Origin: Hygrocybe punicea
Lineage: Eukaryota > Basidiomycota > Agaricomycetes > Agaricales > Hygrophoraceae
Reading direction: 5' to 3'
DNA: 64,000 bases
Assembly (NCBI GenBank): GCA_963556145.1
Contig: OY744461.1
Location: 1,984,001-2,048,000, forward strand
The position numbers and the translations under genes are program-made. Of this stretch, positions 35,163-46,800 are shown piece after piece (positions within the stretch are counted from its first letter, which is position 1; each line of letters begins with the position of its first letter). The notes under the pieces were generated by a model. That model worked only from the letters and a program-made list of their open reading frames with translations, was not told the origin of the DNA and ran no database searches.

Positions 35163-35895
35163 TAGTGATGGATAGGTTTGGTTCTGAACCAAAGTTCGGA
35201 CCTGAACCGAACTGAACTGAACCTGAAATAAGGTTCAGGTTCAAGCTGAAGCCTGAACCAAACCTGAGGTTCAGTTCAAGGTTCAGGCAGGGGGGAAATT
35301 CTGTGAACCTGGTTCGAACCAGTTTGAACCTGAACCTAAACTTCAACAAATGTGATATAATTTTGCCTGATTTTTGGAAGAAACATGATCACTTTTCTCT
35401 TGTTGTAGCTAACAACTTCATGTTAAATCCTGCCACTCTCCTTCAGGGGTTTGAACCCTGGATTTGTCAGGGATAAGTTGGTATAAGTTGTATATTATCT
35501 GAGGATTATGCCAAGGTAAAGTATGTGTGATTTATTATATTATCATTATTTTGAAGTACTACAGCTGCAATATTGAAGCTGATAAGCTTAATTTCTTTAA
35601 CATTTTAGCTTTAAGTGATACAAATTTACACTAAAGGAACCTTTTTTCATGCTATATAACTACAAGGCATACAATAAAGGCCTTTATACTGAATAAAAAT
35701 GTAATCTAGCCCTATGATACACTTACAGGTTTGGTTCAGGGTTCAGATCAGGGTGAACCTGAACTGAACCTGTTTGAACCTGAACCTAAGGTCCAGTTCA
35801 AGGTTCAGCATATTGACTGAACTGAACCTTAGGTTCGGTTCAAGGTTCAGATTTTTTTGGCCTGAACCGGACCAAACCGAACTTGTCCATCACTA
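35163..35895. mobile_element. 733-bp hAT-like element rich in GGTTCAG repeats
   Basis: Ends are TAGTGATGGATAGGTTTGGT at 35163 and, inverted, TAGTGATGGACAAGTTCGGT at 35895. They are flanked by a perfect 8-bp duplication GAGTCCAT (35155-35162 and 35896-35903). Both subterminal 150-180-bp regions are packed with direct and inverted ggttcag/ctgaacc units; the interior is AT-rich. There is no coding capacity. The TSD length and TAGTG ends identify hAT. The dense subterminal units are the likely transposase binding sites. Confidence 0.9.
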
Positions 35896-36089
35896 GAGTC
35901 CATGTGATCCTATGTTGAGTCACCCAACATACCCCTTCATGTTCTTCTTCCCCCCCTTATGCTCCTTGTCCCTGTCCCCTGCCCCCACAGCCACCTGTAA
36001 CCCCACAACTTCCCCTGCCTGGCCAGAAGAGTCCTGGCCATCCATAACTCCTGCAACACATCAGCAACCAGTCAGCCTGCCATATTCAC

Positions 36090-37071
36090 TCATGAACCTA
36101 GTCCTCTAGCAATGCCTGGTGATGCCTTTGGCCTGTACGGGCCCTCCTCCAGATTCTTTCGCTTATAAACCGACACCGGCTTCGGGGCCCCGGCCCTCAA
36201 CACCACCACCTGCTCAAACACCCCAGTCAATGAATCCACGGCTGCTTCCCCTGACCCAATGTGGAAATGCTCCAACTGGAAGTGCACCTCCACCAAAGCC
36301 TCACGCATCACAGTATTCGCCTCCAACGGTCCCACGTAACTGTTGTCTTCCCGATACAGTCTCATCAGACACACCTCATACTCATATTTGGCCCTCTGGA
36401 AGGCTTCACCAAACTCCTCTGGCACCGGCCACCCCTGCGTCAGCACATCCACCTCCTCTACACAAGCCACTGCCATTAACATCCCTCCCAGGTAACTTTG
36501 CAACTCACTCACCACATTCCCCTTCCTCCAAGCCCCCTCCACCCATCACCTCCTCCCCCCCTGCCGTGAATTCAACCCTCCTCAAGATCGGACGAGCCTG
36601 CATATGTATTCACACATATTCAGTCCAAGATATCACCAGAAAACATACCTGTCTCTCGAAAACCGGTGAACCAAACCTCAGATTTGTGGAAATCCCTTCG
36701 TCAATTACCAGGTTCCGCATGTTCCCTGTCCTCGCAATGGATGCCTGCAGTTTTTTGATGTTGAGCAACGCCTTGTCATATTCTCCTGCAAATTCTGAGT
36801 CGTCCAGCCAGCCCAATGTGAATTGGTACTTGGCCTTCTCTAGGGGCCCATAACATCCGCTGTGACCACCTACTAATCCACAATTCAGCCTGTTATCAAG
36901 AACTTTGCCCACGACAATGGCCACCAAATCATTGCCCACTGGCTTCACGACGAGCACATGCCCCGTTCTTTCCTGCTTCCAACCCACGCTCGCAATGAAG
37001 TTGGTGGACAGCAGATAGGTTTGCAACACAGAGAGCACCCTTACGTGTTCTGCTGCGTCGAAGACAGACAT
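36090..37071 (-). CDS. uncharacterised gene in two or three exons
   Basis: ATG 37069-37071 starts MSVFDAAEHVRVLSVLQTY and a well-formed chain (TGHVLVVKPVGNDLVAIVVG, YGPLEKAKYQFTLGWLDD, EYDKALLNIKKLQASI). A GTATGT..GCAG intron (about 36594-36644) leads to a second part (LGGMLMAVACVEEVD, FQRAKYEYEVCLMRLYRED, FQLEHFHIGSGEAAVD). A one-base slip in a poly-G run near 36530 separates the last frame, so it may be damaged or have another small intron. I recognise no family. It lies upstream of, and divergent from, the Helitron and may be a Helitron passenger gene or an independent transposon gene. Confidence 0.5.
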
Positions 37072-38247
37072 GATCCCACACCAAATAGACAACACACCCC
37101 CTTTCCCCTTATATCCCCTCCAACAAACCAGAAAGGCGTACTCCAGATTGACAACGGCATTTATTCCCCCACAGTGAACACCTGGTAGATGGGTGATGAG
37201 TTTCACGTGGGAAGGCATTGGCGTAATGTGAGGCACGGTGAGGGGATGGCGGATCTGAGGCAGCAATAGTTGAGAGGGTGTGTCTTAGAAAGAGAAACCT
37301 TCGGTTTCGGAAGGTGGAGGCCATATGGAGGGATATATGGAGAGCGAGAGGGGCAGGGTGGTCAAAAACATGGACCAAAGAGGTGGGTGAAGCCTGTATC
37401 GGTGCAGTGTGGAAATAAGCTCATTTGTCGTCGTTTGGCCAGTAGTCGTGCATGGTTGAACAAGGCGATATTGGTGGGAGGTTCTTTTGTATTTTCTGAA
37501 AGGCGGTTCAGGTGGGTGGTTGTTGTAAGAACATTCAAGTTGGCTTACGTGTCGGCGGCTGTGAATGAACTTGTAGTGGAGTGGCAAGGAAGGGGGATGA
37601 GACACGTTCACATTCTTCTCCAGCGGCTGCAGGTGTTGAGGAGAGGCATCAGTCTATAGGAGGTTCATGGAAGGTATGTATAGAGTTAGTGGTTCTCAGT
37701 CATTCACGGTGAAAATTGTGATAGGCAGAACAGTGGCTATTATTGAGGAGGGGGAGGGATAGGGATGGGGTGCCAGTAGGGGTGACTCGGGCCATCTGGT
37801 TGTGAGCTTTTTCTCGTTCAGGATGGACACATGCAATAATTGGGGTGGGAATACACGTGTAGTCGACAACGTGGCTACCATACGAGGTTTCTCAGATTAC
37901 ATGATCAATCGTCGGCTTCCGTGCATGAGGTGCAAGTATCATTGAGGCTGAAATAGACACCTAAGGGAGTTAAAAAAAGAGCATGGTGTTTTTCAGTGAG
38001 TTGGGAATCACCTTCGTAGTAAATGCGATGGATGTGATGAAACTGTTTAAGACAGATAGTGCACAAGTTAGTCAATGGTGGCGAGAGGTGAGTGTGACCC
38101 ACCTCCTTTTCACTAGTTTGTGTTACGGAGTGCGAGTTATTCTGAGCTGGCGAAGTGCGCGGTGCCCATTGGACTTCATGAATGTGCATGATGTCGGCCT
38201 GGAGGAAATGCATGAAGTGGAAGTGGCGGGTGAAGTTGATGGGTGAT
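37072..38247. other. gene-poor stretch upstream of the hAT-like element
   Basis: Open frames exist on both strands (minus 37905-38267, plus 37270-37659 and 37983-38246), but none can be assigned. The minus frame near 37905-38200 includes TNLCTICLKQFHHIHR, a possible broken zinc motif, and may be a fragment interrupted by the hAT-like insertion at 38256. Confidence 0.35.
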
Positions 38248-38557
38248 GGCATGACTAGTGCTACCAAAGTTCAGTTCAGTCCAGTTCAGACCCATTTTGG
38301 CTGAACCCTGAACTGAACTCCGGGTTCAGTTCAGGATTTCACGTGAACTGAACCTGAACCGCCCTGAACCATTCAGATATTTTTTTCAGGGCCCGAACCG
38401 GGTTCATGAATGGTTCGGACACTCAATTTTACGGTTATCACGTATTCTACATGTAAAATTTCACAATTTATTATTATATGTTCTAATTAACTACAAAACT
38501 CAATATATTATTATTAAAAATTCAATCTGGCGCTGGTGAGGCACCCATCTCCCTGTA

Positions 38558-38612
38558 ACCTCGCGAACATAGCCCCGACGTCAATTGACGCCGGGCTGCG
38601 TGTTCGCGAGGT
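38558..38612. repeat. imperfect palindrome, copy D of the TCAATTGA family
   Basis: acctcgcgaaca on the left pairs with tgttcgcgaggt on the right, with centre gacgtcaattgacgc. This is the best-preserved outer arm of the five copies (12 bp perfect). Confidence 0.8.
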
Positions 38613-38698
38613 GATAGCTGGGGTGGGGACTGGGTCTCCCTGCCTTGGTGCTGCTGGTGGTGCCTGTGACCTTGCGAATGGCACACCAGCGCCCTGTA

Positions 38699-38753
38699 AC
38701 CTCACGAACATAGCCCTGACATCAATTGATGCCGGGCTGCGTGTTTGTGAGGT
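38699..38753. repeat. imperfect palindrome, copy E of the TCAATTGA family
   Basis: Same layout as copy D, 141 bp further on, with acctcacgaaca / tgtttgtgaggt arms and centre gacatcaattgatgc. Both arms carry C-to-T type changes relative to D (CG to CA or TG). A half-copy, gaccttgcgaatgg, lies at about 38667. Confidence 0.8.
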
Positions 38754-38759
38754 GTTAGA

Positions 38760-39180
38760 CAGGGATGGGGGCCTGGTTAGATGGCGTGGGCGTTGGCGTG
38801 GTTGGGGCACTGGTGTTGGCGTGGTTGGGGCATTGGCGTTGGCGTGGGCGTTGGTGCTGGTGCCGGTGCTGCTTCTCCTGCTGCTGCTGTTGTTGTCGCC
38901 GGGCTGGTGTTGGTGCTGCTGCTTCTCCTACTGGTGGTGTTGTGCTGTTGCCAGCCCTGGTGCTGTTGCTGCTGGCTCACATAGTTAGTAACATAGAAAT
39001 GAATAAAAATACTTACCAGTATCCGCAAACCCTTCATCACTGCTGCTGATGGTGGTGGTGCTGGTGGTGCTGGTCAGTACTGGTGTTGGTGTTGATGCTG
39101 CGATGCTGGTGCTGGTGCTTGCATTGTGCGTCATCATCGTCGTCATCGTCCTCGTCGTCCATCTGGTGGCTGCCGATTTG
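38760..39180. repeat. GGCGTTGG and GTGCTG low-complexity arrays
   Basis: Runs of ggcgttggcgtgg, gtgctggtgctg and tgctgctgctg produce Ala/Val/Leu-rich frames on one strand and His/Gln/Asp-rich frames on the other. They resemble, in inverse, the ccaacgcc and cagcag arrays at 4156-4900. Confidence 0.7.
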
Positions 39181-39258
39181 GTGGTGGTTGGTAGAAGAGC
39201 CTACAAAACTATTAGTCAATGAGTTACAAATGATAATGAAAGTATAACTTACCTATTT

Positions 39259-39282
39259 GCCTCGAACGCTTGCGTTCGAGGC
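39259..39282. repeat. perfect 11-bp-arm hairpin
   Basis: gcctcgaacgc, a two-base loop tt, then gcgttcgaggc, followed by tttt. A strong potential hairpin in the 38256-39560 element; role unknown. Confidence 0.7.
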
Positions 39283-39746
39283 TTTTCAGAGTGGTGGTTG
39301 TTGGTGGCTGAGAATAAAGTTTGACTAAAATGGAAATTTGCCAAATCGGCATGTGAGTAAAAACTTTCGTTTGGAGTGCAAAATAACATACCTGCGGACA
39401 TCAGTTTGGCGGTTCTGAACCGCTCGTGAACCATTTAGACAACCCGGGGGTTGCCTGAACCCCGAACCGGACCCGGGGTTCAGTTCAGCCCAAGGTGCTG
39501 GACTGAACCGAACTTCCGGTTCGGTTCGGATCGGTTCTGAACCGAACTTTGGCAGCACTAGGCATGATGATCTGTGGTGCGGGGCGGCCATTGTGCACAT
39601 ATAAGTGGGGAAGTGTGGCCGGATGGGATGACGAGGTGAGAGACATGGAGAAAGGGGGCCACATGTCTAAAAGAGAGGTGTTGGGATTGCAGTTTGAAAC
39701 AGGTGTTCAGGTAGGGTGTGGAAGGATCAAGGACATGAGAACCTGA

Positions 39747-42700
39747 ATGGAATATAAATGTGCGGTGGTCTTTGTGTGGGCCACAGAAATGGATGGTCAC
39801 TGCGCTGCAAGCCTGAAGAGACAGCTGAGTGGACTCACTGTCAAGGAGCTGTTGGCTCTTTGTCCCGAGGGTCTCTGCTTTGCACGTCAAGAGACGAGGA
39901 GTCGTGATTTATTAATTGCGAGGATCGCGTCGGAAGACAAGGAAATGCAGGAGGTTTTTCGACAAGGAGGGATGCGAAAACGGGCTGTCGTCGCTCTTCA
40001 TGACCTGTTGTTGGATTCGGCTGCAGATGAACCAATGAACACGGCCATTCTGGACACCACAAGGGAGGCGCTGGGGGCGGAGGACGAGGACATTTACCTC
40101 AACTGCCCTACGCAAGACGTGATCAACAAGATGATTGTCGATTTCATAGAGGAGACAGGTAACACCGCATTGTCCAGAGTGGTGTGCATTGTGTGCACAA
40201 GAGAAGGGTGTAAATCCAATACAGAGGGGATGAAGATAAGTGATGTGCCTTACGTTGACCTCCTCACCCCCCACCAAGCACACCTGGCTCATGTGCTCCA
40301 CAATGGAATGCTGCTTTATACTGCCACGATTGTGGGAAGTCCGCCAGAAGGGGCGGTTTGCGGTGAATGTATTAGGCAGCTGCGCAAAGGGGTGACACCG
40401 TGTCTTTCTTTGGCGAACAACATGTGGATCGGAGACGTCCCCCATGAGCTGGCAGTTTTGACCCTCCCCGAGAAAGTGCTGGCTGCGAGGTACTACCCGG
40501 CGGTGTATTTTGTCAAGTTGTTCCTGAAAGTGAAGGGGGCACATAATTGGAATGACAATGGCCTCAACAGTGCGGTTCATGGGAATGTGTCCACTTACCG
40601 GTTGAACACACAGGACATTGCAGACATGGTTGACACAGACACGCTACCGCCTCCAGGCCAAATTCTGGCATCTGTTATTGGCATGACAATAATTGGTCCA
40701 CGCAATCTCCCAGACAGTTGCATGCATGGACTCTTCAGGGTTCGTCGGGATCGAGTGCAGAGCACGATCGAGTGGTTATGCCAACACAACCCCTTGTATG
40801 CAGCGGTGAGGATCTCAGAGGAGAATCTGGTGGGGTTGCCTGAGGATGCCGTGCCATCAGAGATCAGACTCCATGATGGCGAAACACAGCACAGACATTG
40901 CGGCTCTGGAGCATGAGAGGGATGGTTACATGCCGGACGAGGACGAGGAAGAAGGGGAGGGTGGAGGTGAGTTTATTGCACTTACATTTTGAGGGAAGCT
41001 GAGGTGGGGTTTTCAACAGGACGCGACTCTGCAATGGAGACGGAGGATGTCGAGGACATGGCTGTCCATGCTGCGGATGTAATAGATATTATGGAAGTAG
41101 ATGAAGACGAAGGGTTTGGTGCAGGTGAGTAACATTGGTGGGTTAGGGAGTTGTATTGATGATATCAACCGCAGAGCCCGCTGTCGTCACTTTGCAAGTG
41201 CATGGTGTCATAGACGTGGATGTGTGTGGGCTCCTGGACAAAGACGTAGTGACCAACACATTTTTCAACAGCGGAAGTTCCCAAGGGCAGGCTCAGTATG
41301 CCATCTGAAGGGGAGGGGCCTTCGTCAACGAATATGCGCATGTGGACGACAAGGACAAACAGACGGGAGGCAGCGTTGAGGAACCTAATCATCTCTTGGG
41401 CGCCTTTCCCATCCTCTTTCCATATGGTGAGGGCGAGTTCGAAGTTGACAGGCCTGCGTCGGTGTCTTATGGTGAACACATGTGATGGGCATTGAGATAT
41501 GGCGATCAGCGCTTTCGCCTAGACCTGCACTTCATGTTTCAGGTCTTTGGCGTTTTGCAAAAAAGGGTGGTCTGTCGCTTCGCTGCGATACATATCAAAA
41601 AGAGTGCCTTTGTGAAGAACCAGAATGCCATCAAGGAGATCACACCAAACGATCTTTTGAAGGCGAGCACAGAGGAGGCTCGAGGAGTTCAATTCTCAAA
41701 CCCGGCGGTGAGGGCGCTCAGGTGACACTTGACGGTGGTGCGGGCAAAAGTAATGGGAACGGATGAGTCGCGCAGGAATGTCAGGGCGAAGATATGGGGC
41801 GCGGTGGCTGTCTTCAACCCTCCTTCACTATGGATCACCATCAATCCCTCGGATACACACGACCCCATAGCACAAGTGCTCGCAGGGCACGAGATTGACC
41901 TGGACAACTTTGTGAAGATGGCGGGGCCAGATGCACAAACACAAGCGTGCACAATTGCGGCAGACCCTTTTGTGGTGGTGCAGTTTTTTCACCACGTTAT
42001 CCACACCATCCTAATGACTCTTTCTGGGGTGGATGCTGACCCTTCTAGCAGGGGCAAGATTAAAAGGTGAGAAGGTATATTTGGGCGGGTGGCAGCTTAT
42101 GCGGGCACCATTGAGGCGCAGGGGAGGGGCACGCTGCATTTACACATTGTATTGTGGCTCGCAGGGGCTCCTACAGCGGCCACCATGAAGGAGAGGCTCC
42201 AGTCTGAAGGCTTTCACGACAAGACATAGGTCAGGTGGTGAAGGCTGACGTCCCGAGCATACCCACCGGACGCAGCACAAAGGAGAAAGGGGTGTCTTAT
42301 TCTAGGCCTTGTGACCCTTGACGCCCACATTACGAGGATGAGCGTCAGAAGACGGGGGCAGTTTTGGCAAGGGCGGTGCAGGTGCACACTTGTGGGATCA
42401 CCATGTGCCTGCAAATGAGGGACAACAGGCTCCAATGCAAGCATCGTGCCCCGTTTCCTGTCACGAGTCAGGATTGGGTAAACGAAGATGGCTCATGGGG
42501 TCCCAAGCGGATCTTCCCCTACTTTAACAACTGGAACCCGACATTGTTGCAGACGGTCCGATCCAATCACAACATCAAAATCATCACTCATGGGGCGGAG
42601 ATGAAGGATATCTCGTGGTACATCACCAACTACACTATGAAAAACCAAACCATGTCTTCCAATACATCCGCCTTACTGGCAACATGCCTGGCCTTTCACA

Positions 42701-45592
42701 ACGCACAAGAGGCGGCCACATCCGACCTGAGGAAGCAAAACCAAAGACTCATTCAAAGATGCACCAACACTTTGAGCCGCAAACAAGAATTCAGTGCTTC
42801 GGAAGTGACAAGCTACTTGATGGGATGGGGAGACCGCTACCTTTCACACACGTACGCATCCATTTATACAGAGCCTCTTGCGCGACTGGTGAGGGAGCAT
42901 TTCCCTGAAACGAGGCTTTCAAGGTATGGAATAAGAGGTCACTTCATGCAATGGCAGCTGACATACTCACAGCATGCCGACTTCAGCGCCAGATGAAACA
43001 AGTGTGGGCCCACAAGTTCACGAGTTGCCAGCGTTGGGCACTTTAGAGGTATGTGGATGCCTGTCTCGAGAGGCAAAGGTCTGACACATTGCGGCAGGAC
43101 CCTGTGGTGCAACTGGAGGTGGTTGAAGGTTGATTGGAAATGAGAGACCAATTGAAAGATTACATGGACCGAGGCAAGCGCCTGGAGGGGTCGAGCTTCC
43201 TCAATTTTATAATGGACACCTACGAAGGAAAGATGCAAGAGCGAAAGGTGCCAAATCTGCCATGGAACAGGGGGAGGCCCCGCCATGATCGTTTTGCATA
43301 TTTACCGAGCAGCGAGAGGGGGGACCGATGCTGCATGCTCTGCAGTGCCGGTCATGAAACACTGCCGGAGTTCACAGGAACCTGGCTTCCTTGCAATGAC
43401 AAGGCCGAAGTTTATCAACTGTATTGCATGCACATGTTGTTGTTGTTGGTTCCATGGCGAGTGCCATGCGATGTTGTTTCAGAGGGACAAGGCCTTCCTG
43501 GTGCTTTCCTAACTTTCAGAGAGGGCGCATGCCCAAGGTTTCGACATTTTCTTTGCAACGTACAGTATTACCACGACAGCGCTGACTCCGCAGGTGCAAA
43601 ATGAACAAAGGCTGTGCTGCCCCCCCACCAAGCCAGGATTCTTCACGATGTTAATCTGGATGGGGCGATCCCCAACATCGGTTCCGGTCTCCCAACAATT
43701 GAATGGACGGAGGAAGATGTTGAACTTGTGAGGCAGGGCTGCTGGCCTGCAAGAGAAATTAATTTTGGTAAGGGCGCGATCAACATCGCTATGAAGGTTG
43801 GGATCTTTCAAAAGGACGTGGCCATGGAATTAATGATGGAAAGACGGCTCCACATGGCCACGCAGCAAGACATGGCTCAATTTGAGGCTTGGAGGAAGAT
43901 CATTCAGTCTTCCACCGCTCTGTGGAAGAGTACGGAGAGCCCATTTCACCACGACCCTTTGGATTTGTCACACCTAACTATAGGGTCCTCACCGACACAA
44001 TTGGAGGCTGTGCTGCTTTCACCAATTCAGGAGGAGGATAACCCCTCCTGGTTATGTGGCCTGAATGAGGATCAGGGTCATGTGCATCACATTGTCCACC
44101 AGCATTTGAAGGATCATCTCGCAGGTCACAATCCGAAACAACTCCTCATAATGTTGTTGGGGCAGGGTGGCACTGGCAAGTCCACTGTCATTAATGCAAT
44201 CACTCACATGTTCGCAGAGCTCAATGCATCTCATTTAATAGCCAAGACCGCCACATCAGGGGTGGCAGCAAGCCTCATCGGAGGGGTCACTCTGCATTGG
44301 TGGGCAGGAATCCCCATAAGGACGCCGTGTGTGGACGGATGGGTCGAGCACCCAAGCAAAGACATGGACAAGAGAAGAAACAACAACATAGTGCCCGCTC
44401 AATACGTGTTTATTGACGAGTGTTCCATGTTGACAAAAACCGTGTTGGCCTCACTGTCAAAAATCACAAGCACTGTGTGGGGATGATCCGCAGGAACCCA
44501 GTCAACGCTCCATTTTGGGGGACTCAACATCATACTGGTAGGGGACTTCCACCAATTCCCTCCAGTGGGGAACATCACAGGTTCCTTATATTCAAAAGGT
44601 GGAAACCACGCATCCAACGTGCTTGGACGGTCTCTCTCAACCTCAGTGAGCAGAACCAAATTGTGGATAAGAAGTGGAGCGAGGTATTGGAGCACTCTCG
44701 CAATGGAGACTGCACCGCCGAGGACATTAAAGTGATATGGGATCTCGTTTTGACAACACCAGATTGCGACATTCCCAACTTCCAACTCCCGCCATGGGAG
44801 GATGCTATTCTTGTTACCTCACCTCATGGGGTCCGCATCGCCTGGAACAGGCATGCCCTCAGGAAGCATAGTCGGCGAACGGGCAACCCAGTCTGGCTCT
44901 GCCCCTCTGAGGACTTGGCGACGATTCAAAGTCAGTGTGGACTGTCTTTATCCATTCATCCCATCCCTAATGAACTTATTTTTGAAGAGCAACCTCTCAC
45001 TTTACAACAACGTGTCGTAGTTGCAGGCATGAAAGACACGTCGACAGGGAAACTACCAGAAATGGTTGAGCTGGCAGTCAGTATGAAGGCCATGGTCCTC
45101 TTAAACATCGCCACGGAGGCCGACCTCGCCAACGGGATGAGGGGCGATGTCGTTGACATCATATTTGACCCCCGGGAGCCGCCAGGCACTCTCACAGCGC
45201 TTCACGGCGTGAGCATTTTGCAATACCCACCCGCCCTGGTCCTTTTCAAGCCAGACATGGTCACGAACTTGCGACTGGATGGCATTCCCCCTGGTCTCAT
45301 CCCAATTTTGCCTTCCACTTCAACTTTTACAATCCACGACGAAAAACAAAGCCCAACAAAGATCATCCGCAGACAATTCGCCCTCATGGCCGCATACACT
45401 TTCACCGATTATGAATCACAAGGCCAAACAATATCGAATGTTGTTGTCAACCTCGTGAAGCCCCCCAGTGGATCCTTGAGCCCCTTCAGCACCTACGTAG
45501 CCCTCTCTCGAAGCAAGGGAAGGGACAACATCTGTTTGCTCAGAGACTTTCAGGACGAATTGTTCACCAAACACCCATCCGAGGACCTCTGA
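39747..45592 (+). pseudogene. Helitron replication initiator-helicase (Rep/Pif1), decayed
   Basis: The first exon (39747-40916) carries the zinc-finger-like region (ICRQLRKG-type CGECIRQLRKG, SLANNMWIGDVPHEL) found at the start of fungal Helitron proteins. Two GTGAGT..CAG introns lie near 40967-41020 and 41125-41172. The Rep domain has its HUH motif in GTLHLHIVLWLAG (about 42128-42170) and a two-tyrosine motif, WYITNYTMK (about 42616-42642). The Pif1 helicase has Walker A GQGGTGKST (about 44160), Walker B VFIDECSML (about 44406), VGDFHQFPPVG and the C-terminal YVALSRSKG (about 45500). In-frame TGA stops occur at 41483, 41723, 42068, 42319, 43131, 43602 and 44484, plus a TAG near 43049 and frameshifts near 42225, 42960 and 44630. 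It would nick and peel off one strand for rolling-circle transposition, but this copy is dead. Confidence 0.88.
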
Positions 45593-46267
45593 GATGAAGA
45601 CACAAGACTCAAGTCCTTAAATGAAATGACACAAAATAATCACCTCATCACATAGCTTCATTTAGTACAAGCAGCTTTTTCCACCCGTCCTTCCAGTTTT
45701 GCAAAAAGAACGCTTCTGTACACCATGTAACGTGAAATAAAAACATGACCGACTTACACCAGAGTCCCCACTTTAGTACATATCAAGATACCTACAGAGC
45801 GCAAGCCAAGAAAGGCCATCATCACCGCGTCTCATATTTACTACAGAACCAGCCCTCGCCCCCACTGGAAACACAATGAATTGTTGCGGCCATAGTTGGC
45901 CTCGTCGTCTGTGTAAAACAACTTAAAAGTGACATGTTTCCCCAGGGCGACCACAACCACACCTCCGTCAATGGGATTGAGGTGAGAGGGGAGTGCGCAA
46001 AAAGCGGGGGCAGCTCCCAACTGACATGAAAGCCGCGAAATGATTGAATCTGGTAGACCATCATCAAAATTGATCAACTCGCGAAGGGAAACCAACGAAC
46101 TGGATCAAAAAAAAACTAGACGGACACTCTATGGCAAAGGGAACCAACCACGGACTCAAACACTTTACATGATTATTTACATCTATTTGTCTTTGGCAGA
46201 GAATTATGGGGGGGGATATGACCTTGCAAGCAAGGTGACTTAGAAAGATTCTTGCCTCTCAACCACC
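45593..46267. other. Helitron 3' flank
   Basis: A minus-strand frame at 45822-46095 (84 aa, IDGGVVVVALGKHVTFKLFY) looks protein-like but is unassigned; it may be a Helitron passenger fragment. I could not locate the terminal hairpin and CTRR end that would close the Helitron. The last 60 bases are the leader of the Tc1/mariner gene. Confidence 0.35.
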
Positions 46268-46800
46268 ATGTACTGCAAAATCAGTCACGATGTCAAGATC
46301 ATGGCTGTTTGCCTTTATGAACTTGGTCTACTTGACCTCTCTGACATTCTTTCTTGTTGTAACTTCTCCGCCAGCACATGGTATCGTGTCTATCGACTCT
46401 GGAATGAAACCCACAACATCATGCACGAACAACCCAAGTACAACTCTGCTCCCTGCTCTCTCCACAATGATGATGTTCAATACCTTCTTCGCTTGATGCA
46501 CGCCAACCCAGACTGGTTTCTGGATGAATTTCTCCACCTTCTGAAGACGAATCATTTCATCTCCATCCACTACATGACTATCCACCAGGAACTCATATGC
46601 ACCAACATCTCTTCTCCGCATTGCCACTGAATAGAATGAAGCTGGCCGTACTCAATTCATGCTTCACATAGCACATTATGCACCAGAGGAACTTGGCTTC
46701 ATTGACGAGACCTCAAAGGATGAGCGCACTGTTGGACAGCACTATGGACAATCCAAGAAGGGCACCTGCTGCCTACAAAAACAGTGGTTTGTTTGAGGAC
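46268..46800 (+). pseudogene. Tc1/mariner-type transposase, truncated
   Basis: The start ATG (46269) gives MYCKISHDVKIMAVCLYELG and a helix-turn-helix stretch (LSCCNFSASTWYRVYRLW), then DDVQYLLRLMHANPDWFLDE, typical of mushroom Tc1/mariner proteins. After a frameshift near 46620 and a TAG at about 46632, the first catalytic Asp appears in PEELGFIDETSKDERT. The frame meets TGA near 46792, where the family has Arg (FVRG). The gene stops abruptly at 46800, where a hAT-like terminus begins. The second catalytic Asp and the third acidic residue are absent. Confidence 0.8.

Larger units (their letters stand above)
38256..39560. mobile_element. 1305-bp hAT-like element with GC-rich arrays and two palindromes
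   Basis: Ends are TAGTGCTACCAAAGTTCAGT at 38256 and, inverted, TAGTGCTGCCAAAGTTCGGT at 39560. Flanks are ggcatgac (38248-38255) and ggcatgat (39561-39568), a 7-of-8 target duplication. Subterminal regions contain ggttcag/ctgaac units as in the 35163 element. The interior holds two 55-bp palindromes, GGCGTGG and GTGCTG arrays (38760-39180) and a 24-bp hairpin (39259-39282). There is no transposase. It splits sequence upstream of the Helitron gene. Confidence 0.82.

Noticed and set aside
35200..35345. ggttcgaacc phrases resembling a tRNA T-arm
   Set aside because: They belong to the ggttcag repeats of a hAT-like element; no acceptor stem, D-arm or anticodon arm can be built around them.
39259..39290. 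Hairpin followed by tttt, like a bacterial intrinsic terminator
   Set aside because: The sequence is fungal nuclear DNA and the hairpin lies inside a transposon; no bacterial-type transcription unit exists here.
42214..42260. In-frame TAG 42227 and TGA 42239 in the Helitron
   Set aside because: A frameshift just upstream explains them: the other frame continues the conserved protein, so these are not counted as nonsense mutations.
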